A DNA stretch of 13,946 nucleotides from CAZVRZ01 sp964629965 (lineage in GTDB: Bacteria > Chloroflexota > Anaerolineae > Anaerolineales > UBA4823): the NCBI GenBank assembly GCA_964629965.1, contig CAZVRZ010000137.1:1-13946 (forward strand), given 5' to 3'. Numbering within the stretch: position 1 is the stretch's first letter; the number at the start of each line of letters is the position of its first letter. The notes below the pieces were generated by a model, which worked only from the letters and a program-made list of their open reading frames with translations, did not search any database and was not told where the DNA came from. Positions 1-7,447 of the stretch are shown piece after piece. A program made the translations under genes and the position numbers.

Positions 1-358
1 ATGTTCAAACCTTTGAGGCCATCTCGGCCTTTTAGGTATAATTCACATCAGACGTAATGATATATTTCGTTTTTAACTCTAATGAAAATCGGATGTACTA
101 TTCATTTAGCCGTCCCTACCTTTCTGTAAACCCCGTGATTGTCTGTTAGTGTTCCTGTACCGCCAGGATCCTACCCACGAATAACGTCAGCGAGCTTTGT
201 GGCTTCCGGTTGGTTCATCACAAAGTGACTGGCAGTTTCCGTTCCCCACGGTATGCTGATGCTTATGTTGCCCTGGCTTCGATCATCGATGCAGATACAT
301 TATTTTATCGCTAATCAACATGCTTCAGCCCAAGGTCATTACCTGCCCTGTTGGCATT
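1..358. other. Intergenic region, no gene recognised
   Basis: No convincing coding region is seen on either strand. The base composition is more AT-rich than most of the window. The only structure noted is an imperfect palindrome at 10-37: core AGGCC/GGCCT around a 5-base loop, outer arms ACCT/AGGT, and four T on its right side. It could be the terminator of a gene lying upstream of the window. A TATAAT at 37-42 overlaps its right end. Homology to the 4069 gene begins only at about 359. Confidence 0.5.
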
Positions 359-402
359 GTATAATTTATCATTGTCCTCATTTTATAAGAAAAGGGGATA
401 AA

Positions 403-962
403 ATACGACCGGGTCCAGCAGAATGCCGCACTATACTTTTGACAACGATGGCGTTGGCCCTTTCGCTGTTTTTTTATTGTAACCGCGAATTCCGCAGCCA
501 GCCTAATACCGTCAACACCATTGCCGCCGATGGTGGGCGCTAGGCCTTTGGCAGTTCATCAAAAAAGATAGTTCCGCTGGTGTGCGGCGCTTTATCCTAC
601 AACGTCACTAACCAGGATCCTCGTTACGCAACCAGCTTAACGCCCCAGCAGTTCTCTACTGCCTCGCCTGTGATGAGATCGCGTGCGTCTCTGATTTTGA
701 TGACCAGACGGGGATTGCAAGGATGACAGCCTGCACAAGAATGAGATCGCCCAAGCCCAGGGCGAGCAGGCTGGCGAGTCCCTCAAGAGGTTGTCCGCTA
801 CCTTTGGTTTGGATAAGATCTTTGCTGAGGCGGGCAAATTCATCCATCAGGCCGGTAAGGTTGCCCAGTAAGCCGTCAATAACCCGGCCCACTGTCCCCA
901 GGATGGTACCCTGGCAGCGCCGGAGCGCCGGGGACTAAGTTCTGCCCCGAATGCGGCACCAG
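403..962 (+). pseudogene. Decayed copy of the zinc-ribbon gene at 4069-4839
   Basis: This stretch aligns along most of its length with the intact gene at 4069-4839, and the similarity begins upstream at a shared TATAATTTATC (360-370 and 4020-4030). Lesions are plain. The start codon is split by two inserted bases (AT-AC-G, 403-407). Nine bases removing the first CxxC pair are lost near 477-485. A CAG codon has become the stop TAG at 541-543. About 34 bases are deleted near 650-660. The frame is lost again near 716-724, and CAA has become TAA at 869-871. Between these lesions homologous protein remains readable, for example CLACDEIACVSDFDDQ (668-715) against CPTCHEVVCLSDFDDQ of the intact protein, so a once-functional divergent paralogue is likely. 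Similarity fades after FCPECG at about 957; whether 963-1165 is a further eroded tail is uncertain. Confidence 0.88.
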
Positions 963-1220
963 ACGGCTTGTACTCGCGCTATTCGGGTAATACCACCGCT
1001 CCTCGCTGGCTGGGGAAAATGTTCGTTGCCAGAACCAAGCCGCAGCAGCAGGCCGACGTCGATGCTAAGAAACTGTGCAGTTTAGCAGGCGCGGTGGTGA
1101 TTGCCTATGAAACCGTTGACAAGGAGGTCTGGGCACGCCGTCGAGAACGCGGAGATCCACGTTAGTTTGGGTTGAGAAGCCATCGTTTCCTTCGCGGTGG
1201 GTATATGGTGGGGTCCTACC

Positions 1221-2450
1221 TCAGCGGTGGACGTTCACCACCGTGCCGACGGAAGCCCAGTTGAAGAGCCATTCGGCGTCTTTGGTGTCCATGTTGATGC
1301 AGCCCCGGCTCATCGGCGTTCCAAAGTTGTGGTGCCAATAGGTGCCGTGAATGGCGTAGCTGTTGTAATAATACATGGTATAGGGCACGTCCGGCAGGAA
1401 ATAACCCGGGCCATGCATATCCGAATAGCGCATCTTGATATCGATTTTGAACTGCCCGCGCTCGGTGGGGTAGCGTTCAGTGCCGGTGGAAACCAGGAAA
1501 GTAGCCACCAGGGTCGAACTTTCATACGCATACAGCTTTTGCTCGCTGATATCGATGTCGATCCAACGGTCATCGATGTCCAGGATCACGGGTGTGGTGG
1601 TGGGCGTGGGAGGTGCCGTTTGGACGGGATGGTAATTCAAGTTGATCGAGCCCACCTCTACCAGGGAGGTTTCGACCCAGCCCTCCAGGCCGTCCAACGT
1701 TTTTACGTACAGCCAGGATTTATCATCCAGCCGTCCCAACAACTGCAGCGATTCGGAATAATCGAGCGCCTTGACCTTTCCATACACAAAGCCGGGGCCG
1801 GTGCGCAGGTTGACGAAGTCTTTGACCACCGTGACCCATGTTTCTGGCAGGGGCGGCGGCGTTTGGATGGGCTGCTGCCCAACGCTGGTTCCGCTGAGAT
1901 CGACCAGCGATGTTTTGATCCAGCCAGCGTTGCCGCCGGCTGTTCTCACGTAGAGCCAGAGGTCATCGCTCAAGCGGCCCAACAGGGCCAGCGGGTCGTC
2001 CCTGCCCAGCGCCTCGACGAGTTCATAGTTGACATCGGGCCCGGCGCGCAGGTTAGCCGGCGCGGATACCTTGACCATCGTTTCTGGGGTTGCAGACGGC
2101 GTGATGGTGGCGGTCAGGGTGGGTTTGGGGGTCCTGGTGACCGTGGCTGTGCGGGTTGCGGTGCGGGTTGCGGTGTTGGTCAGGGTGGGTGAAGCGGTGT
2201 TGGTGATCGTGGGTTTGGCGGTATTGCTGGCCGTGGGCGCGGCGGTGTTGGTGGCGGTCAGTTCTGCCGCGGCCAGGGCGTTCTCGACAATGGGTGCATT
2301 GGCGCCGTCCGCCGGCGTCATCCGGCTGATGGAGCGCATGCCAAAGGCAGCCAACGGCAGCAGGATCAATGCGTTGACGATGATCAACCAGCGTTTGGTC
2401 AATATATTCTTACGAGGCGCAGATTGCGCCTGGTCGTTTGGTACGGTCAT
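1221..2450 (-). CDS. Membrane-anchored L,D-transpeptidase (YkuD) with two SH3 domains
   Basis: A 409-residue protein predicted to cross-link peptidoglycan (3-3 links) or attach proteins to it outside the membrane. In order: a short cytosolic N-terminus with basic residues, one membrane segment (about 20-38), a Thr/Ala/Pro-rich linker (about 62-125), two bacterial SH3-like domains (about 125-187 and 205-267, each with an NLR[AT]GP motif and a WLYV strand), and a C-terminal YkuD domain (about 296-409). The catalytic region shows His368-Gly and the SRGCINM signature with nucleophile Cys384; Arg and Asn stand where many relatives have His (SHGC) and Arg (IRM). The start is supported by GAGGG eight bases upstream. 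It lies 56 bp downstream of the C39 peptidase gene on the same strand and seems to have its own promoter. The family is secure; the exact substrate is not shown. Confidence 0.92.
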   Translation of the reverse strand: MTVPNDQAQSAPRKNILTKRWLIIVNALILLPLAAFGMRSISRMTPADGANAPIVENALAAAELTATNTAAPTASNTAKPTITNTASPTLTNTATRTATRTATVTRTPKPTLTATITPSATPETMVKVSAPANLRAGPDVNYELVEALGRDDPLALLGRLSDDLWLYVRTAGGNAGWIKTSLVDLSGTSVGQQPIQTPPPLPETWVTVVKDFVNLRTGPGFVYGKVKALDYSESLQLLGRLDDKSWLYVKTLDGLEGWVETSLVEVGSINLNYHPVQTAPPTPTTTPVILDIDDRWIDIDISEQKLYAYESSTLVATFLVSTGTERYPTERGQFKIDIKMRYSDMHGPGYFLPDVPYTMYYYNSYAIHGTYWHHNFGTPMSRGCINMDTKDAEWLFNWASVGTVVNVHR

Positions 2451-2493
2451 GAGAGTTGCCCTCGGTAGAGTATCAGTAACAAAATGGTCTCCT

Positions 2494-2523
2494 AGTATAA
2501 TTGATTTTAGGGCGTCTTGCCAA
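2494..2523 (-). promoter_or_regulatory. Probable sigma-70-type promoter of the L,D-transpeptidase gene
   Basis: On the minus strand TTGGCA (2518-2523, one mismatch to TTGACA) and TATACT (2494-2499, one mismatch to TATAAT) are 18 bases apart. The -35 box lies inside the last codons of the upstream C39 peptidase gene, whose stop is at 2507-2509. The -10 box is about 43 bases before the transpeptidase start. The pair could therefore be expressed both by read-through and independently. Confidence 0.55.
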
Positions 2524-3892
2524 GGTTTTTGAGCATTTCCACGCTGGGCGCGTAATCTTCGTGATATTTCAGGCTGGTGCGCAGATCAGCCACCGCTTTA
2601 TTGGTATCGCCCAGCGCAATATAGGCCAGCGCCCGCCAGTAATACCTTTCCTCCAGCCCCTCGTCGATGGTATCTTGCGCATAGGTCCACAGGTTAACCA
2701 CATCCTGGTAGCGCTCCGAGTAGTAATAGGCCGAATAGGGGCTGTCCGAATACCAGATCAGGCGGTAAGGGCGTTCATTCCGGTCGATCTCCTCTAATAA
2801 GGCGAAGGCTGTATCGAAGGCCTCGGCGGCGGCCTGGTGATCCTGCAGGGCTTCCAGGCTCACGCCCACGTTCCACCAGGCGAAGATGCGATCGCGCTCG
2901 TCCGTCAGCGAGGTGGTTTCCTGCACGGCGCGCTCGTAAGTGATGCGATTCGCCTCTTTTTCGTCCGCCAGGGGTCCAAGCGCCTGGAGCACATCGTTTT
3001 CTTTTTCCGGCGGGTACACCACGATGATCACGTTGTTAAAGGCGCGCCAGGTTTGTTCCAGTTCGCTGTAGTAGAAATCGAACCCGTAGAAGTTCTTCAA
3101 CATATCCTGTGTTAGCTCTACGCCCCACGGATTCTTATAATTGAAATAGGAATCGTGCACGGTGACGGTCTCGCGCTCATCGTCATAACCGACCACCAGG
3201 TTGTAATGTCCCATCCAAGCGTCATCGCGCAAGGATTGCGGCTCGTAACCCCTTTCGATCATCACCGGGAAACCCGCGTTGAGCAGCACCCGGATGGTCT
3301 GCAGATCGGCGCCGTAGCGCCACAGCGCCTGCATGTCAGTGTGGTTGTTGACGAAGTCCGCCAGCTCGCGCGGCATCACGTTGCGATCATCCCAATAGGG
3401 CTTGAGCACTGCCGCGGCCGCGTACTGGTCCTGGCCCCAATCATAAAACGAAAGATACATGGAAAGTGTCGCCGGTCCGCAGTTGTTCCAATCCTGCAAT
3501 TCGGGAGTCACGCCTTTCAGCAGCACGGAGGCCGGCAAGGGAGTGGCAGTGGCGGTGGGGGGGGGCTGGGTTGGGGTGGCGGTCGGCTTGCCCGGCGTAG
3601 CCGTGGCTTGCGGCCCGGCCTGGGTGGGGGTGGCACTCGGCTCGCCCGGCGTGGCGGTGGGGGTTGGCTGGGTGGGGGTGGCGGCCGGGGTGCCGGCGGC
3701 CTGGCCCTCGCTGGAGTTGGATGGAACGAAGACCGCTTCATTGGGCGGCTTGATCCAATACTTGACGGTGCGATATGCTACGCGGGAATAGTAGATCACC
3801 CTCGACCGCACCGGTGGCAGGCTCAATACAATCGCCAGCACGGCCACCACGGCGATGGCGATCATTAAGGTCATTTTTCGTTTGTTCTGCAT
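2507..3892 (-). CDS. Membrane-anchored C39-family cysteine peptidase with helical C-terminal tail
   Basis: A 461-residue protein. One N-terminal membrane segment (about 9-27) is followed by a Thr/Pro-rich linker (about 67-120) and a papain-like C39_2-type domain (about 122-295). The domain shows Gln133 (oxyanion), the nucleophile motif NNCGPATLS with Cys138, His229 in MGHYNLVVGY, and Asp247 in VHDSYF. The last 165 residues are helical with TPR-like units (about 334-370 and 412-447). A role in cleaving exported peptides or surface proteins is inferred from family and topology. A longer reading up to 3985 is possible, but it would run through an interspersed repeat and the promoter and has no ribosome binding site. 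The start at 3892 sits exactly where transcription from an extended -10 box would begin. A run of nine G (3557-3565) in the linker is a possible slippage site. The L,D-transpeptidase gene follows on the same strand. Confidence 0.87.
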   Translation of the reverse strand: MQNKRKMTLMIAIAVVAVLAIVLSLPPVRSRVIYYSRVAYRTVKYWIKPPNEAVFVPSNSSEGQAAGTPAATPTQPTPTATPGEPSATPTQAGPQATATPGKPTATPTQPPPTATATPLPASVLLKGVTPELQDWNNCGPATLSMYLSFYDWGQDQYAAAAVLKPYWDDRNVMPRELADFVNNHTDMQALWRYGADLQTIRVLLNAGFPVMIERGYEPQSLRDDAWMGHYNLVVGYDDERETVTVHDSYFNYKNPWGVELTQDMLKNFYGFDFYYSELEQTWRAFNNVIIVVYPPEKENDVLQALGPLADEKEANRITYERAVQETTSLTDERDRIFAWWNVGVSLEALQDHQAAAEAFDTAFALLEEIDRNERPYRLIWYSDSPYSAYYYSERYQDVVNLWTYAQDTIDEGLEERYYWRALAYIALGDTNKAVADLRTSLKYHEDYAPSVEMLKNLGKTP

Positions 3893-3898
3893 GGAGGC

Positions 3899-3907
3899 AT
3901 TATACCA
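3899..3907 (-). promoter_or_regulatory. Extended -10 promoter implying a leaderless start
   Basis: The minus strand reads TGGTATAAT, an extended -10 element (TGnTATAAT), then GCCTCC, then the ATG of the C39 peptidase gene. Six bases between the -10 box and +1 is the normal spacing, so transcription is expected to start at or next to the A of ATG. No Shine-Dalgarno sequence is present, and no good -35 box is seen at 16-18 bases, as is common for extended -10 promoters. Confidence 0.6.
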
Positions 3908-3939
3908 TTTGAAAACGCAATGCGAAAATAAGGGATTTT

Positions 3940-3989
3940 TCATGTACGTCTTTGTGAAGCCAGCGGTTTTTGCTGGCTGAAGCAATCTC
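3940..3989 (+). repeat. Interspersed hairpin repeat, copy 1
   Basis: This 50-base segment matches 13701-13750 at 46 of 50 positions. Its core AGCCAGC-GGTTTTT-GCTGGCT forms a perfect 7-bp stem (3958-3964 with 3972-3978), and it ends in GAAGCAATCTC. Elements with this ending are, from memory, frequent in intergenic DNA of Chloroflexota and some other bacteria. It lies between the divergent C39 peptidase and zinc-ribbon genes. Spurious open frames run through both copies. Confidence 0.8.
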
Positions 3990-4019
3990 CTGGCAGCGCG
4001 GGGCGGCGAATGGCTGTAG

Positions 4020-4058
4020 TATAATTTATCGTTGTAACCAAAATATAAACATAAGGAG
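4020..4058 (+). promoter_or_regulatory. -10 box and ribosome binding site of the zinc-ribbon gene
   Basis: TATAAT at 4020-4025 and AAGGAG at 4053-4058, ten bases before the ATG at 4069, fix the start of the gene. No clear -35 box is seen. The TATAATTTATC stretch is also conserved in front of the decayed copy (360-370), which supports a functional role. Confidence 0.6.
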
Positions 4059-4068
4059 ATCAGACAAA

Positions 4069-4839
4069 ATGACCGAACCCAGCAGAATGCCGCGCTATAC
4101 TGTTCAAAACGATGGCGTTGGCCCTTTCGCTGTTTTTTACTGCGACCGCTGCAGCCGCGAGTTCCGCAGCCAGCCCAACACCGTTAGCAGCATCGCCACC
4201 GATCTTGGGCGCCAGGCCCTGGGCGGGCTGTTGAAGAAAGTCCCGCTGGTGGGCGGTGCGCTCTCCAGCAACGTCACCGGCCAGGATGCCCGCTACAGCA
4301 CCAGCCTGACGCCCCAGCAGCTTGCCGACGCCTGGAACCAGATGAAAGACCGTTTCCGCGAATGCCCCACCTGCCACGAGGTGGTGTGCCTCTCCGATTT
4401 CGACGACCAGGCGGGCTTTTGCCGCGAGGACAGCCCGCGCAAGAACGAGATCGCCGAATCCCAGGGCGAGCAGGCCGGTAAGGCCATCAAGGGATTGGCC
4501 GCCGCCTTTGGCCTGGATAAGACCTTTGCCGAGGCAGGCAAAACCATCCAGCAGGCCGGCCAGGCTGCCCAGCAAGCCGTCAACAACATGGCCCGCTGTC
4601 CCAACGACGGCACCCTGGCCGCACCGGGAACGAAGTTCTGCCCCGAATGCGGCGCCGCCATGGTGCAGCCTCCCGCAGCCAACTGCTCCTCCTGCGGCCA
4701 ACCCACGTTGGGTGCCAAGTTCTGCCCCAACTGCGGCGCCAAGGTCGAGCAGCCTGCCGCGGCCGCCAATTGCCCCAAGTGCGGAGCCGAAACCAAGGGC
4801 GCCAAGTTCTGCCCCGAGTGCGGCAACAAACTGGCGTAA
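4069..4839 (+). CDS. Zinc-ribbon protein with three C-terminal zinc-ribbon modules
   Basis: A 256-residue cytosolic protein of unknown role. Cysteine pairs occur throughout: Cys25/Cys28, Cys99/Cys102 with Cys107 and Cys118, then three C-terminal ribbons at 177-194 (CPND then CPEC), 206-222 (CSSC then CPNC) and 235-251 (CPKC then CPEC). The first of these has Asp180 in place of the second cysteine. Ribbons of the last type (KFCPECG) resemble the DZANK/zinc-ribbon families. The central part (about 125-175) is Ala/Gly/Gln-rich and predicted helical; residues 48-66 look amphipathic. The start at 4069 is chosen over an upstream one at 3970 because of the strong AAGGAG and because the upstream stretch lies in the interspersed repeat and promoter. 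It is followed by a strong terminator. A decayed paralogue lies at 403-962. Protein or nucleic-acid binding is plausible but not shown. Confidence 0.85.
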   Translation: MTEPSRMPRYTVQNDGVGPFAVFYCDRCSREFRSQPNTVSSIATDLGRQALGGLLKKVPLVGGALSSNVTGQDARYSTSLTPQQLADAWNQMKDRFRECPTCHEVVCLSDFDDQAGFCREDSPRKNEIAESQGEQAGKAIKGLAAAFGLDKTFAEAGKTIQQAGQAAQQAVNNMARCPNDGTLAAPGTKFCPECGAAMVQPPAANCSSCGQPTLGAKFCPNCGAKVEQPAAAANCPKCGAETKGAKFCPECGNKLA

Positions 4840-4851
4840 TAATATCACCCG

Positions 4852-4907
4852 GTAGGGGTGGGGCTGCGCCGGTTGAAGCAGTCCCACGCCCCTACTTTTT
4901 CTTTTTT
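4852..4907 (+). terminator. Strong intrinsic terminator of the zinc-ribbon gene
   Basis: GTAGGGG (4852-4858) pairs with CCCCTAC (4889-4895). After a two-base bulge, 4859-4867 pairs with 4878-4886, with one G-T pair. That gives a 16-bp stem with a 10-base loop, followed by TTTTTCTTTTTT (4896-4907). It begins 12 bases after the stop of the plus-strand gene. Its T-run doubles as the last lysine codons of the convergent DinB-like gene, so it works in one direction only; the minus-strand side has no T-run. The loop region GCCGGTTGAAGCAG recurs at 7752-7765. Confidence 0.85.
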
Positions 4908-5560
4908 AAGCGCAGCGCCTCGTTCAGGTGCACCAGCAGGTGACGGGTGGGCGGCATCAGCAGCAGCCCGGCGCCTGTCAGCCCGCCCCAATATTCGATC
5001 AGCCCGTAGGCTTCTTTGGCCACGGCGCCTTCGTCTAGTGCCTGCTGCAAGCGTACCGGGCTCACCGGCTGCTTCAAGTCGAGCGGCGAAAGCTCGGCCA
5101 CGTTCTGGCGCGTCCGGCGGCCCACCTCCAGCCGGTAAGCGCGCAGCGCCTGCATATCCACCTCGGCGCTCAAACGGGCCATGGCGGCGGAGTCCAGGGC
5201 ATTGCCCGTTTCCTGCACGCCGGTTTTCAACGCCGCCTGCCAGTTCTCCGATAAGAAAAGCTGCGCCTTGCCTGCCAGCAGCAGGTTCATAGTCAGGTCT
5301 TCGATGCGCGCCAGGTGCCACAGGCACCAGGCGATGGAATGCTCGCCGCCGCTGGGGATACGCCGGAAGATCGGCTCCGTCAATCCTTGCCACAGCTCAT
5401 CGTCCAGGGTCGGCTCCGCGGCCTGCGTCAATTGGCTGGCGTGCAGCCAGGCGTGCTGCTGCAGGAATAGCTCGAGGGCTTGGGCGTGTTCCGCCGGGCG
5501 GCCCAAAGCCTGCCTGAGCGCCTGCTGTCTTTCATTCCAGGATTGGTTCTTCCTTCCCAT
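4892..5560 (-). CDS. DinB/YfiT-like four-helix protein
   Basis: A 222-residue protein resembling the DinB/YfiT superfamily of metal-binding four-helix-bundle proteins, some of which are thiol-dependent transferases. Visible hallmarks are the helix with HSIAWCLWHLARIED (His82) and the C-terminal RHLLVHLNEAL (His207 and His211), a plausible three-histidine metal site. The N-terminal 60 residues are helical and without recognised motif. The tail is KKKK, encoded by the T-run of the opposing terminator. The start at 5560 has GGAGG four bases upstream; a longer open frame to 5707 has no such site and would include the promoter. It is convergent with the zinc-ribbon gene. The substrate cannot be told. 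The fold assignment is reasonably sure, the activity is not. Confidence 0.8.
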   Translation of the reverse strand: MGRKNQSWNERQQALRQALGRPAEHAQALELFLQQHAWLHASQLTQAAEPTLDDELWQGLTEPIFRRIPSGGEHSIAWCLWHLARIEDLTMNLLLAGKAQLFLSENWQAALKTGVQETGNALDSAAMARLSAEVDMQALRAYRLEVGRRTRQNVAELSPLDLKQPVSPVRLQQALDEGAVAKEAYGLIEYWGGLTGAGLLLMPPTRHLLVHLNEALRLKKKK

Positions 5561-5591
5561 CGTTCCTCCGGTAATATCATGATGTAACTCG

Positions 5592-5605
5592 ATTATAGCC
5601 CGATT
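5592..5605 (-). promoter_or_regulatory. Promoter motif AATCGGGCTATAAT of the DinB-like gene
   Basis: On the minus strand AATCGGGC is followed directly by a perfect -10 box TATAAT (5592-5597), about 31 bases before the start codon. The same 14 bases occur in front of the STAND ATPase gene (10094-10107). No TTGACA-like -35 is seen at normal spacing. Confidence 0.55.
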
Positions 5606-5668
5606 TTCCCTCACTAGAGGCTTCCTCATCTCAATTCCAGTACCACCCTCGTCAATTATGTCGATAAG

Positions 5669-5705
5669 GATAAAAAAGAAACGACCGAGAGCTATTCTCT
5701 CGGTC
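5669..5705 (-). terminator. Intrinsic terminator of the GH43 gene
   Basis: Read on the minus strand, GACCGAGAG and CTCTCGGTC form a perfect 9-bp stem with a 5-base loop (5683-5705), followed by GTTTCTTTTTTA. It lies about 120 bases past the GH43 stop codon. It isolates that gene from the DinB-like gene downstream, so the GH43 gene is likely a single-gene transcript. Confidence 0.87.
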
Positions 5706-5825
5706 AAGGGTGGGATGTGTTGGTGATAAATGGTGAAACGGATAGATCTTGGCTAATGATCAAATGATCTGCCTTGGGCAGCAATCTCCTTCGTTTGCCC
5801 TCAGCAAACCCCTGCGCAGCTCTAT

Positions 5826-7373
5826 CTACAAAGCCTGGTAACTGAAATGGGTGAAATCCGCATAGGAGGTATGATCATATAGATCGTATGCCGCCATACC
5901 CACATAGGCGCCGGTGAATCCGATGCAGTGATCATCCGATAGGATGGTCGCATCGATCTCGTAATCAATCTCCGTATAGGATTTTCCATCGACGGAGTAT
6001 GAAAAGCGGGCCTTTGCACCCTCGCCGGTGACCCGCAGCCATACCGAGTCGCCCTGGATCGGGATTTCTTTCCCTTCCAGCGGAGCGCTGTATTCACCCT
6101 CTCGAAAAACCATGATCGCCAATACCTGCTGCTGGATAGTTTCATCATAAGACATTTTCAGCAGGTATTGATTTTCCTCATCATAGCGGTAGATCAAGCC
6201 GGCAAATTGCTGGAATCGATGGAAGGGCAGTGCCAGGCGGGTGGTTGCCTGGAAGTTAAAGTCCGTCTGCCTTCTCACAAACATGGACTGGTACTGGTTG
6301 GAAAGCAGCGATTCGCCTCCATACAGCCGGAGGGTATTATTGGGGCCCAATTTGTGCTTGGCCGGCGTTCGTAAAGTGTTGAAATCCAAATAAAATTCCG
6401 GCTCTCCGAACTTGTATTCAAAATACTTCTTTTCCTGCTTTTCGCCATACCCTTCAAAGTATTCATCCACCAAAAGCGTTTCATTTTTCAGATAGGGCCA
6501 ATCGTTGATCCAAACGATCTCATTGATCCCGGTCTCTCTTCCCAGAATACAATGGGTTCCATCGACCGGCCGGCCGCACAGAAAAGCCAGGAACCACCTG
6601 CCATCCGGACCCTGGCACCAACTGGTGTGCCCCGTTTTCTGCAGAGGATGCTCCGGATATCCCTTGGCAGAACAGAGATGCTTGTTTGGATGCAGCTCGT
6701 ACGGGCCGAAAATGTTCCTGGAACGCGCCACGGTGGCAGCGTGTTCATAGAACGTGCCCCCTTCGGCGGTTAACAGGTAATACCAGCCGTCTTTTTTATA
6801 AATATGAGGCCCTTCGACCAGGCCCCGGTCGGTCCCTGTAAAGATCTTCTTCGTCTCGCCAATGAACTCAAGGGTGACCGGATCCACTTCCGTAACCAGG
6901 ATGCCCGAAAAAGTCTTCTCCCCCGGCCGGCGATAATCCCATTCTGCATTGAGAAAATATTTCTTCCCATCTTCATCATGGAATAAAGATGTATCGAATC
7001 CAATGCTGTTCATATAGATCGGTTCTGTCCAGGGGCCGGCGATATTCCTGGCAGTGATCAAATAATTGTGGGCATCCTTAAAGGGATACTGCTTCCACTG
7101 TTTCACATCCGTATAAATGAGATAAAAAATACCATCGCAATAAGACAGGCAAGGAGCCCAGATGCCCCCGGAAATCTTATTCCCGGCCAGGTTCAACCAC
7201 CTGGTATCCGCCACCGGTGTGCTGACGCATTCCCAGTTTGCCAGGTCTTTCGAAGCGCTGATGCGTACGCCGGGGAAATACTCAAAGGTTGAATTTGCCA
7301 CATAAAACGTGCCATCCACGTAAATCATGGATGGGTCTGGATGGAAGCCGGTTAAGACAGGATTACGGATCAT
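5826..7373 (-). CDS. Glycoside hydrolase family 43, beta-xylosidase/arabinofuranosidase type
   Basis: A 515-residue enzyme predicted to release xylose or arabinose from xylo-oligosaccharides by inversion. The N-terminal five-bladed propeller (about 1-300) carries the GH43 residues: general base Asp13 in GFHPDPS, Asp127 in the FDTSLF segment (pKa modulator position) and general acid Glu187 in LVEGPHIY. Residues about 310-515 form the beta-sandwich domain of the long beta-xylosidase subgroup (GH43_11-like). No signal peptide is visible, so it probably acts in the cytosol on imported oligosaccharides. The start MIRNPVLTGF is chosen at 7373 because it matches family N-termini and has AAGGAA upstream; an ATG at 7397 has none. 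No transporter or regulator gene is adjacent. Its sequence is visibly richer in A and T than neighbouring genes, suggesting acquisition from another lineage. Confidence 0.93.
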   Translation of the reverse strand: MIRNPVLTGFHPDPSMIYVDGTFYVANSTFEYFPGVRISASKDLANWECVSTPVADTRWLNLAGNKISGGIWAPCLSYCDGIFYLIYTDVKQWKQYPFKDAHNYLITARNIAGPWTEPIYMNSIGFDTSLFHDEDGKKYFLNAEWDYRRPGEKTFSGILVTEVDPVTLEFIGETKKIFTGTDRGLVEGPHIYKKDGWYYLLTAEGGTFYEHAATVARSRNIFGPYELHPNKHLCSAKGYPEHPLQKTGHTSWCQGPDGRWFLAFLCGRPVDGTHCILGRETGINEIVWINDWPYLKNETLLVDEYFEGYGEKQEKKYFEYKFGEPEFYLDFNTLRTPAKHKLGPNNTLRLYGGESLLSNQYQSMFVRRQTDFNFQATTRLALPFHRFQQFAGLIYRYDEENQYLLKMSYDETIQQQVLAIMVFREGEYSAPLEGKEIPIQGDSVWLRVTGEGAKARFSYSVDGKSYTEIDYEIDATILSDDHCIGFTGAYVGMAAYDLYDHTSYADFTHFSYQAL

Positions 7374-7447
7374 AAAGCCAAATTCCTTCCCTCGCATTGA
7401 TATGTTGTTTGCAATAGACCAGGCCGCACCGTGGATCTGTTACGACC

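Noticed and set aside
253..543. 96-codon open frame at the start of the window
   Set aside because: Its second half is the out-of-use translation of the decayed zinc-ribbon copy, and it ends at the stop that interrupts it.
968..1165. 65-codon open frame on the plus strand between the pseudogene and the L,D-transpeptidase gene
   Set aside because: It begins with TTG, has no ribosome binding site, no recognisable motif and follows directly on a decayed gene; more likely pseudogene tail or neutral DNA.
3155..3868. Long plus-strand frame rich in Gly/Arg opposite the C39 peptidase gene
   Set aside because: It is the antisense reading of the Pro/Thr linker and catalytic domain; the minus strand carries recognisable motifs and the plus strand none.
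3893..3985. Longer N-terminus for the C39 peptidase
   Set aside because: It would run through the hairpin repeat and the extended -10 box, lacks a ribosome binding site and adds no signal feature.
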